Shown here: positions 25,442 through 33,490 of the stretch, in pieces
Layout of the letters: each line of letters begins with the position of its first letter
Position numbering within the stretch: the stretch's first letter is position 1
Origin: Clostridiales bacterium
Lineage (GTDB): Bacteria; Bacillota; Clostridia; Peptostreptococcales; Anaerovoracaceae
Direction: 5' to 3'
Length of the DNA: 35,603 nt
Assembly: GCA_022766365.1 (NCBI GenBank)
Contig: JALENW010000011.1
Coordinates: 1 to 35,603 of the forward strand
Translations under genes and position numbers: made by a program
Notes under the pieces: generated by a model
Databases searched by the model: none
What the model saw: the letters and a program-made list of their open reading frames with translations, nothing else
Told to the model about the DNA's origin: nothing

Positions 25442-25939
25442 TTAACGACCACAGCATTTCTTATATTTCTTACCGCTTCCACACGGACATGGATCGTTTC
25501 GTCCGGGTTTCTTTTCAACGTGGACTATCTTTGAGCGTTTGAAATCTTTATAAATGTCTCTTCGCCTGTCTTCAGAAAGAACACCACCCCATTCATCTAA
25601 ACTTGCCAAATGGCCGGCATCAGCGGCGAGCATATTGAAAAACAATTTTTCAAAATCTATATCCAGTGCGATTTCCGTACCTTCCTTTAGATTATCAAGA
25701 TCGATTTTTCCTTCTTTCAAAGAGGAATTAACACCGTCCAAAAAGCCTGTGAACATAACAGGTCTGACCCCATATTTATCAACTAATTCGCTATATTTTC
25801 CCTCGGTCATTTCGTCTTTATGGGAAAGTATCTCTCCATAAATTTTAATCTCAGCATCGGAGTATTCCTTCCAGAATTCTTCATATGTATCCTCTGTCTG
25901 GGAATCGATCAAATCTTTCCATTCTTTAAATAAACTCAT
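25442..25939 (-). CDS. SEC-C motif protein, function unknown
   Basis: 165 residues. The last 20 residues ([20 protein letters not shown]) are a complete SEC-C zinc-binding motif, the same as at the C-terminus of SecA. The first 140 residues are helical and acidic ([27 protein letters not shown]...), with the pattern of a DUF1186/YecA-like helical adaptor, but I cannot name the family. The preferred start is the ATG at 25939 behind GAAAGG; a TTG three codons upstream is open. It stands alone on the minus strand downstream of hom. SEC-C domains bind SecB, ribosomes or zinc; an adaptor role is only an inference. Confidence 0.75.
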   Translation of the reverse strand: MSLFKEWKDLIDSQTEDTYEEFWKEYSDAEIKIYGEILSHKDEMTEGKYSELVDKYGVRPVMFTGFLDGVNSSLKEGKIDLDNLKEGTEIALDIDFEKLFFNMLAADAGHLASLDEWGGVLSEDRRRDIYKDFKRSKIVHVEKKPGRNDPCPCGSGKKYKKCCGR

Positions 25940-26048
25940 TTTTATCAACCTTTCTCTCTGTAATCCTATGATATATTTATATTACTCTTATATCTAATCA
26001 ATTTTCGATTTCTGTATTATTTAAATGCAAGTCTTCTGTAATAGGTGA

Positions 26049-27062
26049 CTATAGGTTTTCAGCAATCTTTAAAATATCTCCGACGACAGCACTACCGGTA
26101 GGCAGAGGACCTGCTCCTTTGCCGTACATCATCACATCTTCCACGGCATTTCCTCTGATGAGGATACCGTTGTATTCATTGTCAACGTTAAATAAAGGAT
26201 GACTGTCATCTATTGAAACCGGTTCAACAAAATATTCAATTTCTGAAGCTTTATCTGCCAGTTTTGCATTTTCGGCATTTTGGGATAAGTGTATGGCATC
26301 CTTTAGCCTTGCTGTCCCGAGAAGCTTAATTTTTTTCCCTTGGGATTTTGCCGATTTGATATCATCTAAAGTGATATGGGATATGCCTTTTCGTGGTATG
26401 TCATCAGGATGTACGTACTTGTCGAAGCATAGTGCCATTAAAATAGACAGCTTGTTTGCTGCATCTATACCCTCAACATCGGCAGTAGGATCAGCTTCTG
26501 CAAAACCCAGCTCCTGGGCAGATTTCAAAACATCGTCATACGCCAGGGCTTCAGATCCCATTTTAGTAAGTATATAATTTGTGGTGCCGTTTAGGATTCC
26601 GGAAACTTCAGAGAAACGGTTACCTCTTAGATTACCAAGTATAGCAGATAAGGCCGGAATACCGCCACCGACAGATGCCTCAAATAGGAGCGAAACACCT
26701 GAATCTTTCGCTGCCTTCGTGAGAATCGGATAGTTAGCTGCAAGAGCTGCCTTGTTGGCTGTAACCACGTGTTTCCCGGTTTTCAACGCATCTTCCATAT
26801 AAGAAGAGGCAGGTTCTATACCACCAAGAACCTCAACAACGATTTGAACATCTGAATTTAAAATTTCCTCAAAGTTGTCGGTGAGCTTTGCGCCAAGGGT
26901 AGGCCATTTCCTTGTTTTTTTTGTATCAGAAACGAGTATATATGAAACAAGAATTTTTTTATCAATACGTTCAGAGATCAGTTGCATATTTTGTGAAAGT
27001 ATTTCACATGTGCCACCTCCGACATTACCATGACCCAGGATCGCGATTTTAATGTTTTCCAT
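26049..27062 (-). CDS. hom: Homoserine dehydrogenase, short form without an ACT domain
   Basis: 337 residues. It reduces aspartate semialdehyde to homoserine for threonine and methionine synthesis. The NAD(P)-binding GHGNVGGG lies at the N-terminus, and VTANKAALA, GILNGTTNYILTKM, LGFAEADPTADVEGIDAANKLSIL and GKGAGPLPTGSAVVGD are the conserved catalytic and dimer parts. Most Firmicute enzymes are about 430 residues with a C-terminal ACT domain for threonine feedback; this one stops directly after the catalytic domain. The ATG at 27062 follows GGAGG; the frame is open six codons further. No thrB, thrC or aspartokinase gene is adjacent. It is divergent from trmL. Confidence 0.93.
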   Translation of the reverse strand: MENIKIAILGHGNVGGGTCEILSQNMQLISERIDKKILVSYILVSDTKKTRKWPTLGAKLTDNFEEILNSDVQIVVEVLGGIEPASSYMEDALKTGKHVVTANKAALAANYPILTKAAKDSGVSLLFEASVGGGIPALSAILGNLRGNRFSEVSGILNGTTNYILTKMGSEALAYDDVLKSAQELGFAEADPTADVEGIDAANKLSILMALCFDKYVHPDDIPRKGISHITLDDIKSAKSQGKKIKLLGTARLKDAIHLSQNAENAKLADKASEIEYFVEPVSIDDSHPLFNVDNEYNGILIRGNAVEDVMMYGKGAGPLPTGSAVVGDILKIAENL

Positions 27063-27094
27063 CTTAAAAACCTCCATCAATCGTTAATAAAAAG

Positions 27095-27150
27095 AGTATA
27101 TAACATTTTACGTCATTTGTCTTTAATTTTACATATTTTTAAGGTACAAT
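27095..27150. promoter_or_regulatory. Divergent promoter region of hom and trmL
   Basis: For hom (minus strand): -35 AAGACA (plus 27118-27123), a 17-base spacer, -10 TATACT (plus 27095-27100). For trmL (plus strand): -10 TACAAT (27145-27150) with only a weak -35 (TTTAAT, 27122-27127) at 17 bases. The two -35 regions overlap, so the promoters could compete. Confidence 0.45.
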
Positions 27151-27179
27151 TATCGTAAAAGATAAAGGAAAGGACGTCC

Positions 27180-27683
27180 GTGTATAATTTCATTGCCGGA
27201 TTACATTGTGAAATGTCATTACATATCGTTTTCGTTGAACCGGAAATACCGGGAAATACAGGCAACATTGCCAGGACCTGTGCGGCAACAGGAGCTCACC
27301 TTCATCTTGTGAAACCCTTGGGTTTTGACCTGAGTGAGAAAGCAGTCAGAAGGGCAGGTTTGGATTACTGGCCATATGTGAAACTGAAGGTTTATGATAA
27401 TCTAAGTGATTTTTTGAAACAGAACATCGACAAGAGGATGTTTCTTGCCACCACAAAGGGTGATATTCTATATTCTGATGTGACGTTTGAAGATGAAGAT
27501 ATGATACTGTTTGGCAGAGAAACTGCCGGACTTCCAAGAGAATTTATTGAAGCAAACAAGGAAAACGCAATCAGGATTCCTCTCAGCGAAGAGACACGCC
27601 TTAGGAGCTTGAATTTAGCCAATTCTGCTAATATTATTTTGTTTGAGGCTCTAAGACAGCTTGGATTTCCCGAATTAAAATAG
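27180..27683 (+). CDS. trmL: tRNA (cytidine/uridine-2'-O-)-methyltransferase, TrmL type
   Basis: 167 residues. TrmL methylates the 2'-O of the wobble base (position 34) in tRNA-Leu isoacceptors using SAM. It is a SPOUT enzyme; the trefoil knot is shown by EPEIPGNTGNIARTCA near the start, FGRETAGLP in the middle and IPLSEETRLRSLNLANSANIILFE near the end. The ribosome site AAAGGAAAGGA fits the GTG at 27180; the family start (MSLHIVFVEPEIPG) would be the ATG at 27213, which has no ribosome site. Either start gives a complete enzyme. The next gene follows after about 55 bases. Confidence 0.92.
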   Translation: MYNFIAGLHCEMSLHIVFVEPEIPGNTGNIARTCAATGAHLHLVKPLGFDLSEKAVRRAGLDYWPYVKLKVYDNLSDFLKQNIDKRMFLATTKGDILYSDVTFEDEDMILFGRETAGLPREFIEANKENAIRIPLSEETRLRSLNLANSANIILFEALRQLGFPELK

Positions 27684-27737
27684 AAATTCATAACGGATTT
27701 AGGCTGTCGACATTGAAAGTTATAATGGAGGAGTTTA

Positions 27738-27992
27738 ATGAGTAAAAAGAACATACAAGTTGCATACGGTGTGGTGATCTGTATTTTTCTGGCTTCGGTA
27801 GTAGCCTCTATTTTTATACATAGAGGCGGGATTCTTACTGCAATAGGAGGTGCAGGCCTTTCTATTGTATCGATTTTTGATGGTATTAATGTCTATAACA
27901 CAAGGCCGGAGGGAATGAATTTAACTCTAACCATCAAAGTATTTACATTTGTAGTGGGAATTTTTTTAATCTATTCATATCTGCATGGATAA
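27738..27992 (+). CDS. Small three-helix membrane protein, unknown
   Basis: 84 residues. Hydrophobic segments at about 7-26, 30-48 and 62-82 suggest three membrane helices, with a short polar loop (NVYNTRPEG) between the second and third. The start is fixed by GGAGGAG before the ATG. It is in the same direction as trmL and may share its transcript. No motif or family is recognised. Confidence 0.7.
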   Translation: MSKKNIQVAYGVVICIFLASVVASIFIHRGGILTAIGGAGLSIVSIFDGINVYNTRPEGMNLTLTIKVFTFVVGIFLIYSYLHG

Positions 27993-28037
27993 TGTCAGTT
28001 TTTTGATATATATAGACGATGATGTGCCACGAGCTAT

Positions 28038-28067
28038 TTGATATACATGAATAATACAGTGTATCAA
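28038..28067 (+). other. Inverted repeat beside the rpoN promoter
   Basis: TTGATATAC (28038-28046) pairs with GTGTATCAA (28059-28067) with one G-T pair, ending right at the -35 of the rpoN promoter. It may end the upstream transcript or act as an operator. Confidence 0.45.
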
Positions 28068-28096
28068 TTGAACTTATTCTATAAAAATGGTATAAT
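28068..28096 (+). promoter_or_regulatory. Sigma-A promoter of rpoN
   Basis: TTGAAC (28068-28073), a 17-base spacer, and TATAAT (28091-28096). The leader is about 145 bases; in it TTCCCC (about 28114) can pair with GGGGAA (about 28147), and a T-rich stretch follows near 28165. Confidence 0.75.
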
Positions 28097-28249
28097 ATTT
28101 GCGTGAAGGATATTTCCCCGGTAATAACTATCATGTATTCATAAATGGGGAAGCTTCTCAATAACCGTTTTATTTTATGTTGAAATACAAATGTCTAATG
28201 TCTTATAAGGTATTTGTTATTTCTATTGGCAGGGGAGGGCAATTGATCT

Positions 28250-29650
28250 GTGAAACTTGGCTATGAGCAAATATTGCAACAGACGCAAAAACTGGCAATG
28301 ACGCCGGAACTCATTCAAGCTATCCAGATTTTGCAATACACCTCTCTGGAGCTAAGTGAGCGCATAGAAGAAGAACTTCTCGAAAATCCCATGCTGGAGG
28401 TTTCTTCTCGGACGGATGAATACGAAGATTCTCATGAACCGGTTGAAATGCCTATCTATGAGGAATTGGCAAATAAAATTATAGGTGATGAATACTATGA
28501 GAGAAGTTTTAGAGCATGGGAGAATGATCCGGATGGAGATTCGGATTTTACTTATGAAAAATATATAAGCGAGGAAACGACTCTCTATGACTATCTGATT
28601 GAACAGCTTATCTTTTCAGATATTGAGAAAGCTGATGTTCCGATTGGAGAATATATTATTAATGAAATAGATGGTGCGGGATACCTGAGGTCTTCGGCAG
28701 ATGAGATTGCTCAGGTTTTTGCTGTGGACGTAAGCCGGATTGAAGAGATTATCAGTGTAATACAGAGCTTTGAACCTAGAGGAGTATGTGCCAGAAACCT
28801 CAGTGAATGTATCCTCATTCAAATTAAGTCGGACAGGAATCTTGATGAAGATCAAAAGGAAGAATTTAAGCAACTGATAGATGAACACATGAATGACTTA
28901 GCCGGAAACAGGCTGACTATTATCTCAAAAAAAATGGGGAAAAGTCCGGAAAGAATCCAGGAAATGTTGGATTATATCAAAACCCTTGATCCGAAGCCGG
29001 GAAATAAATTTTCCTCAGGAACCGGCGTAAAATATGTGATACCTGATCTGACATTGGAAATAGAGGAGGGAGAGTTCCGTCTTGTTTTAAATAAGGACTC
29101 CACGCCAAGGCTTATGATCAGTTCTTATTACAAACATCTCGCCAAGGAGGTGGAAGATAGCGGAGTATCCAAATATTTCAGCGACCGACTCAATTCAGCC
29201 ATGTGGTTTATCAAGAACATTGAACAGCGAAAGAAAACGATATACAATGTGGCTGAAGAAATTATCAAGGAGCAGAGAGAATTTTTCTTATTCGGCGATA
29301 AGTATATGAGACCTCTGACTTTAAAAGAAGTTGCCGAACCATTGGAAATTCACGAGTCAACCGTGAGCAGGGCTGTAAACGGAAAGTATATACTCACACC
29401 TCGGGGCTTATTTGAACTTAAATATTTCTTTTCAAGCGGGTTAGGCTTTGGAAGAGAAGAGATATCGTCGAACAGCATCAAATCCTTTATTTCTGAATTT
29501 ATTGAAAATGAAAATCCGAAAAAGCCACTTTCAGATCAGAAGATCATGGATATGCTTCAAAACAGAGGAATCGACATAAAGAGGCGAACCATAGCAAAAT
29601 ATAGGGAGGCTATGGGGATACCATCTTCATCAAAAAGACGAAGATTTTAG
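28250..29650 (+). CDS. rpoN: RNA polymerase sigma-54 factor (SigL/RpoN)
   Basis: 466 residues, full length. Sigma-54 directs polymerase to -24/-12 promoters and needs an AAA+ activator. Region I is the Gln/Leu-rich start (QQTQKLAMTPELIQAIQILQ). The core-binding region lies at about 90-280. A helix-turn-helix follows (TLKEVAEPLEIHESTVSRAVNGK), and the RpoN box RRTIAKYRE lies about 20 residues before the end, with the basic tail SSKRRRF. It starts at a GTG after AGGGGAGGG. No activator gene and no clear -24/-12 promoter is in the window. Its place ahead of gap is common in Clostridia, usually with cggR between; cggR is absent here. Confidence 0.96.
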   Translation: MKLGYEQILQQTQKLAMTPELIQAIQILQYTSLELSERIEEELLENPMLEVSSRTDEYEDSHEPVEMPIYEELANKIIGDEYYERSFRAWENDPDGDSDFTYEKYISEETTLYDYLIEQLIFSDIEKADVPIGEYIINEIDGAGYLRSSADEIAQVFAVDVSRIEEIISVIQSFEPRGVCARNLSECILIQIKSDRNLDEDQKEEFKQLIDEHMNDLAGNRLTIISKKMGKSPERIQEMLDYIKTLDPKPGNKFSSGTGVKYVIPDLTLEIEEGEFRLVLNKDSTPRLMISSYYKHLAKEVEDSGVSKYFSDRLNSAMWFIKNIEQRKKTIYNVAEEIIKEQREFFLFGDKYMRPLTLKEVAEPLEIHESTVSRAVNGKYILTPRGLFELKYFFSSGLGFGREEISSNSIKSFISEFIENENPKKPLSDQKIMDMLQNRGIDIKRRTIAKYREAMGIPSSSKRRRF

Positions 29651-29660
29651 AATCATCGTC

Positions 29661-29690
29661 TATTAATGGATATTAATATTTTGTATTAAT
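29661..29690 (+). repeat. Three TATTAAT copies upstream of gap
   Basis: TATTAAT occurs at 29661, 29671 and 29684 in the 91-base gap between rpoN and gap. The first two are one helical turn apart. They may be a binding site or only AT-rich sequence. A clear promoter is not visible. Confidence 0.35.
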
Positions 29691-29741
29691 ATAAAAATAA
29701 ATTACCAACTAATTTTTAATTCGTAGGAGGAAAAGAGAGAA

Positions 29742-30758
29742 ATGGCAATTAAAATTGGTATCAGCGGTTTTGGAAGAATCGCTACAGGTGTAATTAGGGC
29801 TTCACTGAATATGCCGGAGATTGAAATCGCAGGAATTAACTACAGAAATTCCGACACTGAGTATATGGCTTATATGCTCAGGTATGATTCGACTTTCGGG
29901 AGATTTCCGGGAGAAGTAGACCACTACGAAGGTGGCATAATAGTTAATGGCAAAAAAATTCCTGTATACGCAGAAAACGATGCAAAGGATATCAAATGGT
30001 CCGAGTGCGGTGCTGAATACATCGTTGAAGGTACAGGCGCATATAACACAACCGAAAAGGCACAGGCTCACCTTGATGCCGGTGCGAAGAAAGTAATAAT
30101 TTCTGCTCCTGCAAAGGACAAGACAACACCAACATTTGTAATGGGTGTAAACCACGAAAAGTACGAAAGTTCCATGGATGTCGTTTCCAATGCTTCATGT
30201 ACCACGAACTGTCTCGCACCCCTTTGTAAGGTGCTCAATGACAATTTTGGAATCGAAAGCGGTCTGATGACTACAATCCATGCAGCGACATCAAAGCAGA
30301 AGGTGGTTGATGCCAGATCAAATAAGGATTGGAGAGTAGGAAGAAGTGTATTCAACAACATAATACCTACAACAACAGGTGCTGCAAAGGCTGTAGGGCT
30401 GGTTATTCCTGAGATAAACGGTTCTATGACGGGCATGGCTTTCAGAGTACCAACTGCTGATGTTTCGGTGGTGGATCTTAATGTAATTTTAAAGCAATCA
30501 ACATCTATGGAAGAAATAAAGAAGGCTGTAAAGAAGGCTTCTGAAACATATCTTAAGGGAATCATGGAATATGTGGATGACGAGGTTACGTCGATTGACT
30601 TCGTTGGAGATCCTCACACTTCCATCGTTGATATCCGACAAGGTGTTCAGATGACAGATAAGTTCTTCAAGCTGATTGCTTATTACGATAATGAGTACGG
30701 ATACTCAAGCAAAATACTTGAGCTGATTAAGTATATGTATTCAGTAGATAATAAATAA
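29742..30758 (+). CDS. gap: Glyceraldehyde-3-phosphate dehydrogenase, unusual cofactor motif
   Basis: 338 residues, the family length. It oxidises and phosphorylates glyceraldehyde-3-phosphate to 1,3-bisphosphoglycerate. The catalytic Cys is C153 in SNASCTTNCLAP and its partner is H180 in TTIHAATSKQ. The dinucleotide-binding loop reads GFGRIATG instead of GFGRIGR, so the third Gly is Ala14. The segment that is usually IND (the Asp that favours NAD over NADP) reads INYR (32-35), so this Asp is missing. Both changes are of the kind seen in NADP-using enzymes. The ribosome site is TAGGAGG. It is followed by pgk and tpiA, so a glycolytic or gluconeogenic role is clear; the cofactor is open. Confidence 0.94.
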   Translation: MAIKIGISGFGRIATGVIRASLNMPEIEIAGINYRNSDTEYMAYMLRYDSTFGRFPGEVDHYEGGIIVNGKKIPVYAENDAKDIKWSECGAEYIVEGTGAYNTTEKAQAHLDAGAKKVIISAPAKDKTTPTFVMGVNHEKYESSMDVVSNASCTTNCLAPLCKVLNDNFGIESGLMTTIHAATSKQKVVDARSNKDWRVGRSVFNNIIPTTTGAAKAVGLVIPEINGSMTGMAFRVPTADVSVVDLNVILKQSTSMEEIKKAVKKASETYLKGIMEYVDDEVTSIDFVGDPHTSIVDIRQGVQMTDKFFKLIAYYDNEYGYSSKILELIKYMYSVDNK

Positions 30759-30785
30759 AAAGACTAAATAAATCATGAGAATATT

Positions 30786-30849
30786 GCACGAGCATGTCGT
30801 AAATGGTAGATTCCCGGGCTAATCGGGAAGTATTCGGCAAAGCTCGTGC
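30786..30849 (+). ncRNA. Structured RNA element between gap and pgk (terminator, attenuator or processing site)
   Basis: Three nested helices can form: GCACGAGC (30786-30793) with GCTCGTGC (30842-30849), TGTCG (30795-30799) with CGGCA (30835-30839), and TTCCCG (30811-30816) with CGGGAA (30824-30829). The asymmetric internal loop (30800-30810 against 30830-30834) is unlike a simple terminator. TGTGTTTAT follows, a weak T run. I match it to no known riboswitch class. Confidence 0.55.
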
Positions 30850-30920
30850 TGTGTTTATAAAATTATTTTGACTATAAAAGTAGAAATCCGGAAATGTTAC
30901 GGTTATTTAAAGGTGGAGTT

Positions 30921-32111
30921 ATGAAAAAGACGATAAAAGATATAGCTCTAAGGGGCAAACGAACCCTGGTTCGTTGTGATTTTAATGTTCCTATGGAAAA
31001 CGGTGAGATAACAGATGATACGAGGATTAAAGCTGCACTGCCAACGATCAAGTATCTGATGAATGAGGGTGCCAGGGTGATACTTATGTCCCATCTCGGA
31101 AGACCGAAGGGGGTGCCCAATAAAGAGTTTTCTCTGGAGAAAGTTGCAGAAAGACTCTCCGAGCTTCTGGAGTCAGATGTTATTTTTGCTTCAAGTGACA
31201 GTGTAATAGATGAGCAAGTAAGGAAGATAGCAGAAGGGTTAAAGGAAGGCCAGGTCATGCTTCTTGAAAATCTTCGATTCAGAAAAGAAGAGACTGATAA
31301 CGATCATGATTTTGCAAAAGAACTTGCAAGTCTTGGAGATGTGTTTGTTCAGGAAGCATTCGGAACTGCCCACAGAGCGCATGCTTCAACTGCCGGTGTT
31401 GCTGAGTTCATGCCTGCTGTGAGTGGTTTCTTAATTGAGAAAGAAGTGAAATTCCTTGGAGATGCCGTTGCTGATCCAAAGCGTCCGTTTGTTGCTATTA
31501 TGGGAGGTGCTAAGGTTGCAGATAAAATCAAGGTGATCGAAAATTTGCTTGAAAAGGTAGACACATTGATTGTAGGCGGCGGCATGGCATATACTTTCTT
31601 TAAAGCTAAGGGATATGAGATTGGAACATCAATCTTCGATGAAGGTGGAATTTTACTTGCCGAGAACATCATGAAAAAGGCTGAAAAGTCAGGTAAGGAC
31701 CTGATTCTGCCTGTTGACATTGTAGTTGCCGATAAATTTGAAAACGATGCCGAAAAAAAAATTGTAGATTCGAAAAAAATTCCGGAAAACATGATGGGAC
31801 TTGACATCGGGCCTGAGACCATAAAACTTTTTAAGAAAATTATTGCCGATGCAGAAACTGTAGTTTGGAACGGCCCTGTAGGAGTGTTTGAGATGGACAA
31901 CTTTGCGGAAGGAACCAAGGCTGTTGCAAATGCTCTGGCAGAGAGTGACTGCGTTTCAATCATCGGTGGTGGAGATTCAGCGGCGGCTGTTAAGAAGTTC
32001 GGATTAGAAGGTAAGATGACACATATATCCACAGGTGGCGGAGCATCCCTTGAATTTCTTGAAGGAAAGGAACTTCCGGGTATTGCTGTCATTCAAGATG
32101 TTAACCATTGA
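30921..32111 (+). CDS. pgk: Phosphoglycerate kinase
   Basis: 396 residues, the standard length. It transfers phosphate from 1,3-bisphosphoglycerate to ADP. The substrate-binding N-terminal half shows VRCDFNVPM and [10 protein letters not shown], and a further conserved part is ENLRFRKEE. The C-terminal nucleotide half shows [10 protein letters not shown], the adenine-binding [10 protein letters not shown] and GGGDSAAA. I start at the ATG preceded by AAAGGTGGAG; the frame is open nine codons upstream. It lies between gap and tpiA as part of the glycolytic cluster, with the structured element upstream. Confidence 0.97.
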   Translation: MKKTIKDIALRGKRTLVRCDFNVPMENGEITDDTRIKAALPTIKYLMNEGARVILMSHLGRPKGVPNKEFSLEKVAERLSELLESDVIFASSDSVIDEQVRKIAEGLKEGQVMLLENLRFRKEETDNDHDFAKELASLGDVFVQEAFGTAHRAHASTAGVAEFMPAVSGFLIEKEVKFLGDAVADPKRPFVAIMGGAKVADKIKVIENLLEKVDTLIVGGGMAYTFFKAKGYEIGTSIFDEGGILLAENIMKKAEKSGKDLILPVDIVVADKFENDAEKKIVDSKKIPENMMGLDIGPETIKLFKKIIADAETVVWNGPVGVFEMDNFAEGTKAVANALAESDCVSIIGGGDSAAAVKKFGLEGKMTHISTGGGASLEFLEGKELPGIAVIQDVNH

Positions 32112-32208
32112 GATTTATATTGAACCATCACAGGGACTAAAAGAATGTTACAAATAGACATTTTAATTTCTGAATTTTAATGTTGAGACTTTAAATGAGG
32201 AGTTAGTA

Positions 32209-33081
32209 ATGAGAAGAAAATTTATCGCAGGCAACTGGAAGATGCACAAAACAACAGCAGAGGCCGGAGAGTTTGCTGAAAATTTGAAAGGGGCTTTAAA
32301 AGACAGACTTTCAAAGGGAGAGGGCGATGGGAAAACAGGTCTTCCCGAGAATATGGACATTGCCATCTGTGCTCCATTCACCCAGTTGGATACACTGGTT
32401 AAGGCATTTGAGGAATTCGGTGACTCTTCAGATATTTCTCTTACCGGATTGGTGAGAGGAACTGATCCGGGTGCTGCTTCCAACAATAGGAATGTGTTTA
32501 TAGGTGCCCAAAATGTTCATTTTGAGGATAGAGGTGCCTTCACAGGGGAGATTTCTATGCCGATGCTTGAAGAAATCGGAGTAGACTTTGTCATAATCGG
32601 ACATTCTGAGAGAAGACAATATTTTGGTGATACAGACGAAACTATCAACAAAAAACTAAAGCGATCCCTACAAAGCAGCAGGATAAAACCTATTTTATGT
32701 GTGGGAGAAGCCTTGAATGTAAGAGAAGCAGACGGGGAAAATTCTTTTGTTGAATCTCAAGTTGTGGCTGCCTTTGAAGGTATTGACAAATCCCTGGCAG
32801 GCAAAGTTGTAATTGCCTATGAACCGATCTGGGCGATAGGAACCGGAAAGACGGCCTCATCACAACAGGCTCAGGACATGTGCAGGGTGATAAGGAATAA
32901 AATTGCAGATCTTTATGGTAGAGATTTGGCTATGTCTCAGTATATTCTGTATGGAGGGAGTGTGAAACCGGGTAATGCAAAAGAGATTCTAAGTATGGAA
33001 GACATAGATGGTGCGCTGGTAGGCGGGGCAAGTCTTAAAGTTGAAGACTTTCTTGGAATATGCTTTGCTTATGAGAAATAA
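32209..33081 (+). CDS. tpiA: Triose-phosphate isomerase with N-terminal-half insertions
   Basis: 290 residues; the family is usually about 250. It interconverts dihydroxyacetone phosphate and glyceraldehyde-3-phosphate. The catalytic residues are present: N9 and K11 in GNWKM, H132 in IIGHSERR and E205 in AYEPIWAIGTGKT, and the phosphate-binding GGSVKP and GALVGGASL at the end. All extra residues lie between K11 and H132. About 12 sit near 33-48 (SKGEGDGKTGLPEN) and about 25 near 70-95 (EFGDSSDISLTG... to NNRNVFIGAQN). They interrupt early barrel loops rather than the active site. The start follows GAGGAG. A hairpin and a separate promoter follow before secG. Confidence 0.95.
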   Translation: MRRKFIAGNWKMHKTTAEAGEFAENLKGALKDRLSKGEGDGKTGLPENMDIAICAPFTQLDTLVKAFEEFGDSSDISLTGLVRGTDPGAASNNRNVFIGAQNVHFEDRGAFTGEISMPMLEEIGVDFVIIGHSERRQYFGDTDETINKKLKRSLQSSRIKPILCVGEALNVREADGENSFVESQVVAAFEGIDKSLAGKVVIAYEPIWAIGTGKTASSQQAQDMCRVIRNKIADLYGRDLAMSQYILYGGSVKPGNAKEILSMEDIDGALVGGASLKVEDFLGICFAYEK

Positions 33082-33112
33082 TCAAGTAGGCCAAGAAGGG
33101 TTGTTTTTCAAC

Positions 33113-33153
33113 ATTTCAGGCTATACTTTTACCTGAAATTCCTTGATTTTTCA
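33113..33153 (+). terminator. Probable terminator after tpiA
   Basis: ATTTCAGG (33113-33120) pairs perfectly with CCTGAAAT (33132-33139), followed by TCCTTGATTTTTC. The T run is delayed and coincides with the next promoter's -35. Confidence 0.5.
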
Positions 33154-33171
33154 CTGTACTTATGATAAACT
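33143..33171 (+). promoter_or_regulatory. Promoter of secG
   Basis: TTGATT (33143-33148), a 17-base spacer, then TAAACT (33166-33171), directly after the hairpin. The ribosome site AAGGAGG precedes the secG ATG. Confidence 0.5.
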
Positions 33172-33199
33172 CAAGTGGTTATAAATAAAGGAGGTAGTA

Positions 33200-33433
33200 A
33201 TGAACACTGCACTTATGATTCTATTGGCAATTGCCAGTATAATTTTGATTATAAGCGTTTTGCTTCAATCAAGTAAGAGTGATGGACTGTCAGGTTCAAT
33301 AGCCGGCGGTGCAGAGCAGCTTTTCGGCAAGAGAAAGAGTCGTGGCTATGAAGCTGTTTTGGAGAAGATAACCGTTGTTGCAGCTGTATGCTTCATCGTT
33401 CTTTCTATTGTACTGGTTGCAATATCAAAGTAA
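33200..33433 (+). CDS. secG: Protein translocase subunit SecG
   Basis: 77 residues, the usual Firmicute size. SecG is the small helper of the SecYEG export channel. Two membrane helices lie at about 3-22 and 54-75, joined by the conserved cytoplasmic loop QSSKSDGLSGSIAGGAEQLFG, in which the SGSI and GG residues are typical. The ribosome site is AAGGAGG. secG is often the next gene after the lower glycolytic operon in Clostridia, so the order here is ordinary even though gpm and eno are missing. Confidence 0.94.
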   Translation: MNTALMILLAIASIILIISVLLQSSKSDGLSGSIAGGAEQLFGKRKSRGYEAVLEKITVVAAVCFIVLSIVLVAISK

Positions 33434-33490
33434 TTATTTTTATTTATTTGTATGTGACGTAATGGGTTGCATTTAGAGGAGGAGAGAAAA

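Noticed and set aside
31349-32092. 247-codon frame opposite pgk
   Set aside because: It is Ser/Pro/Ala-rich antisense sequence of a highly conserved gene with no start signal.
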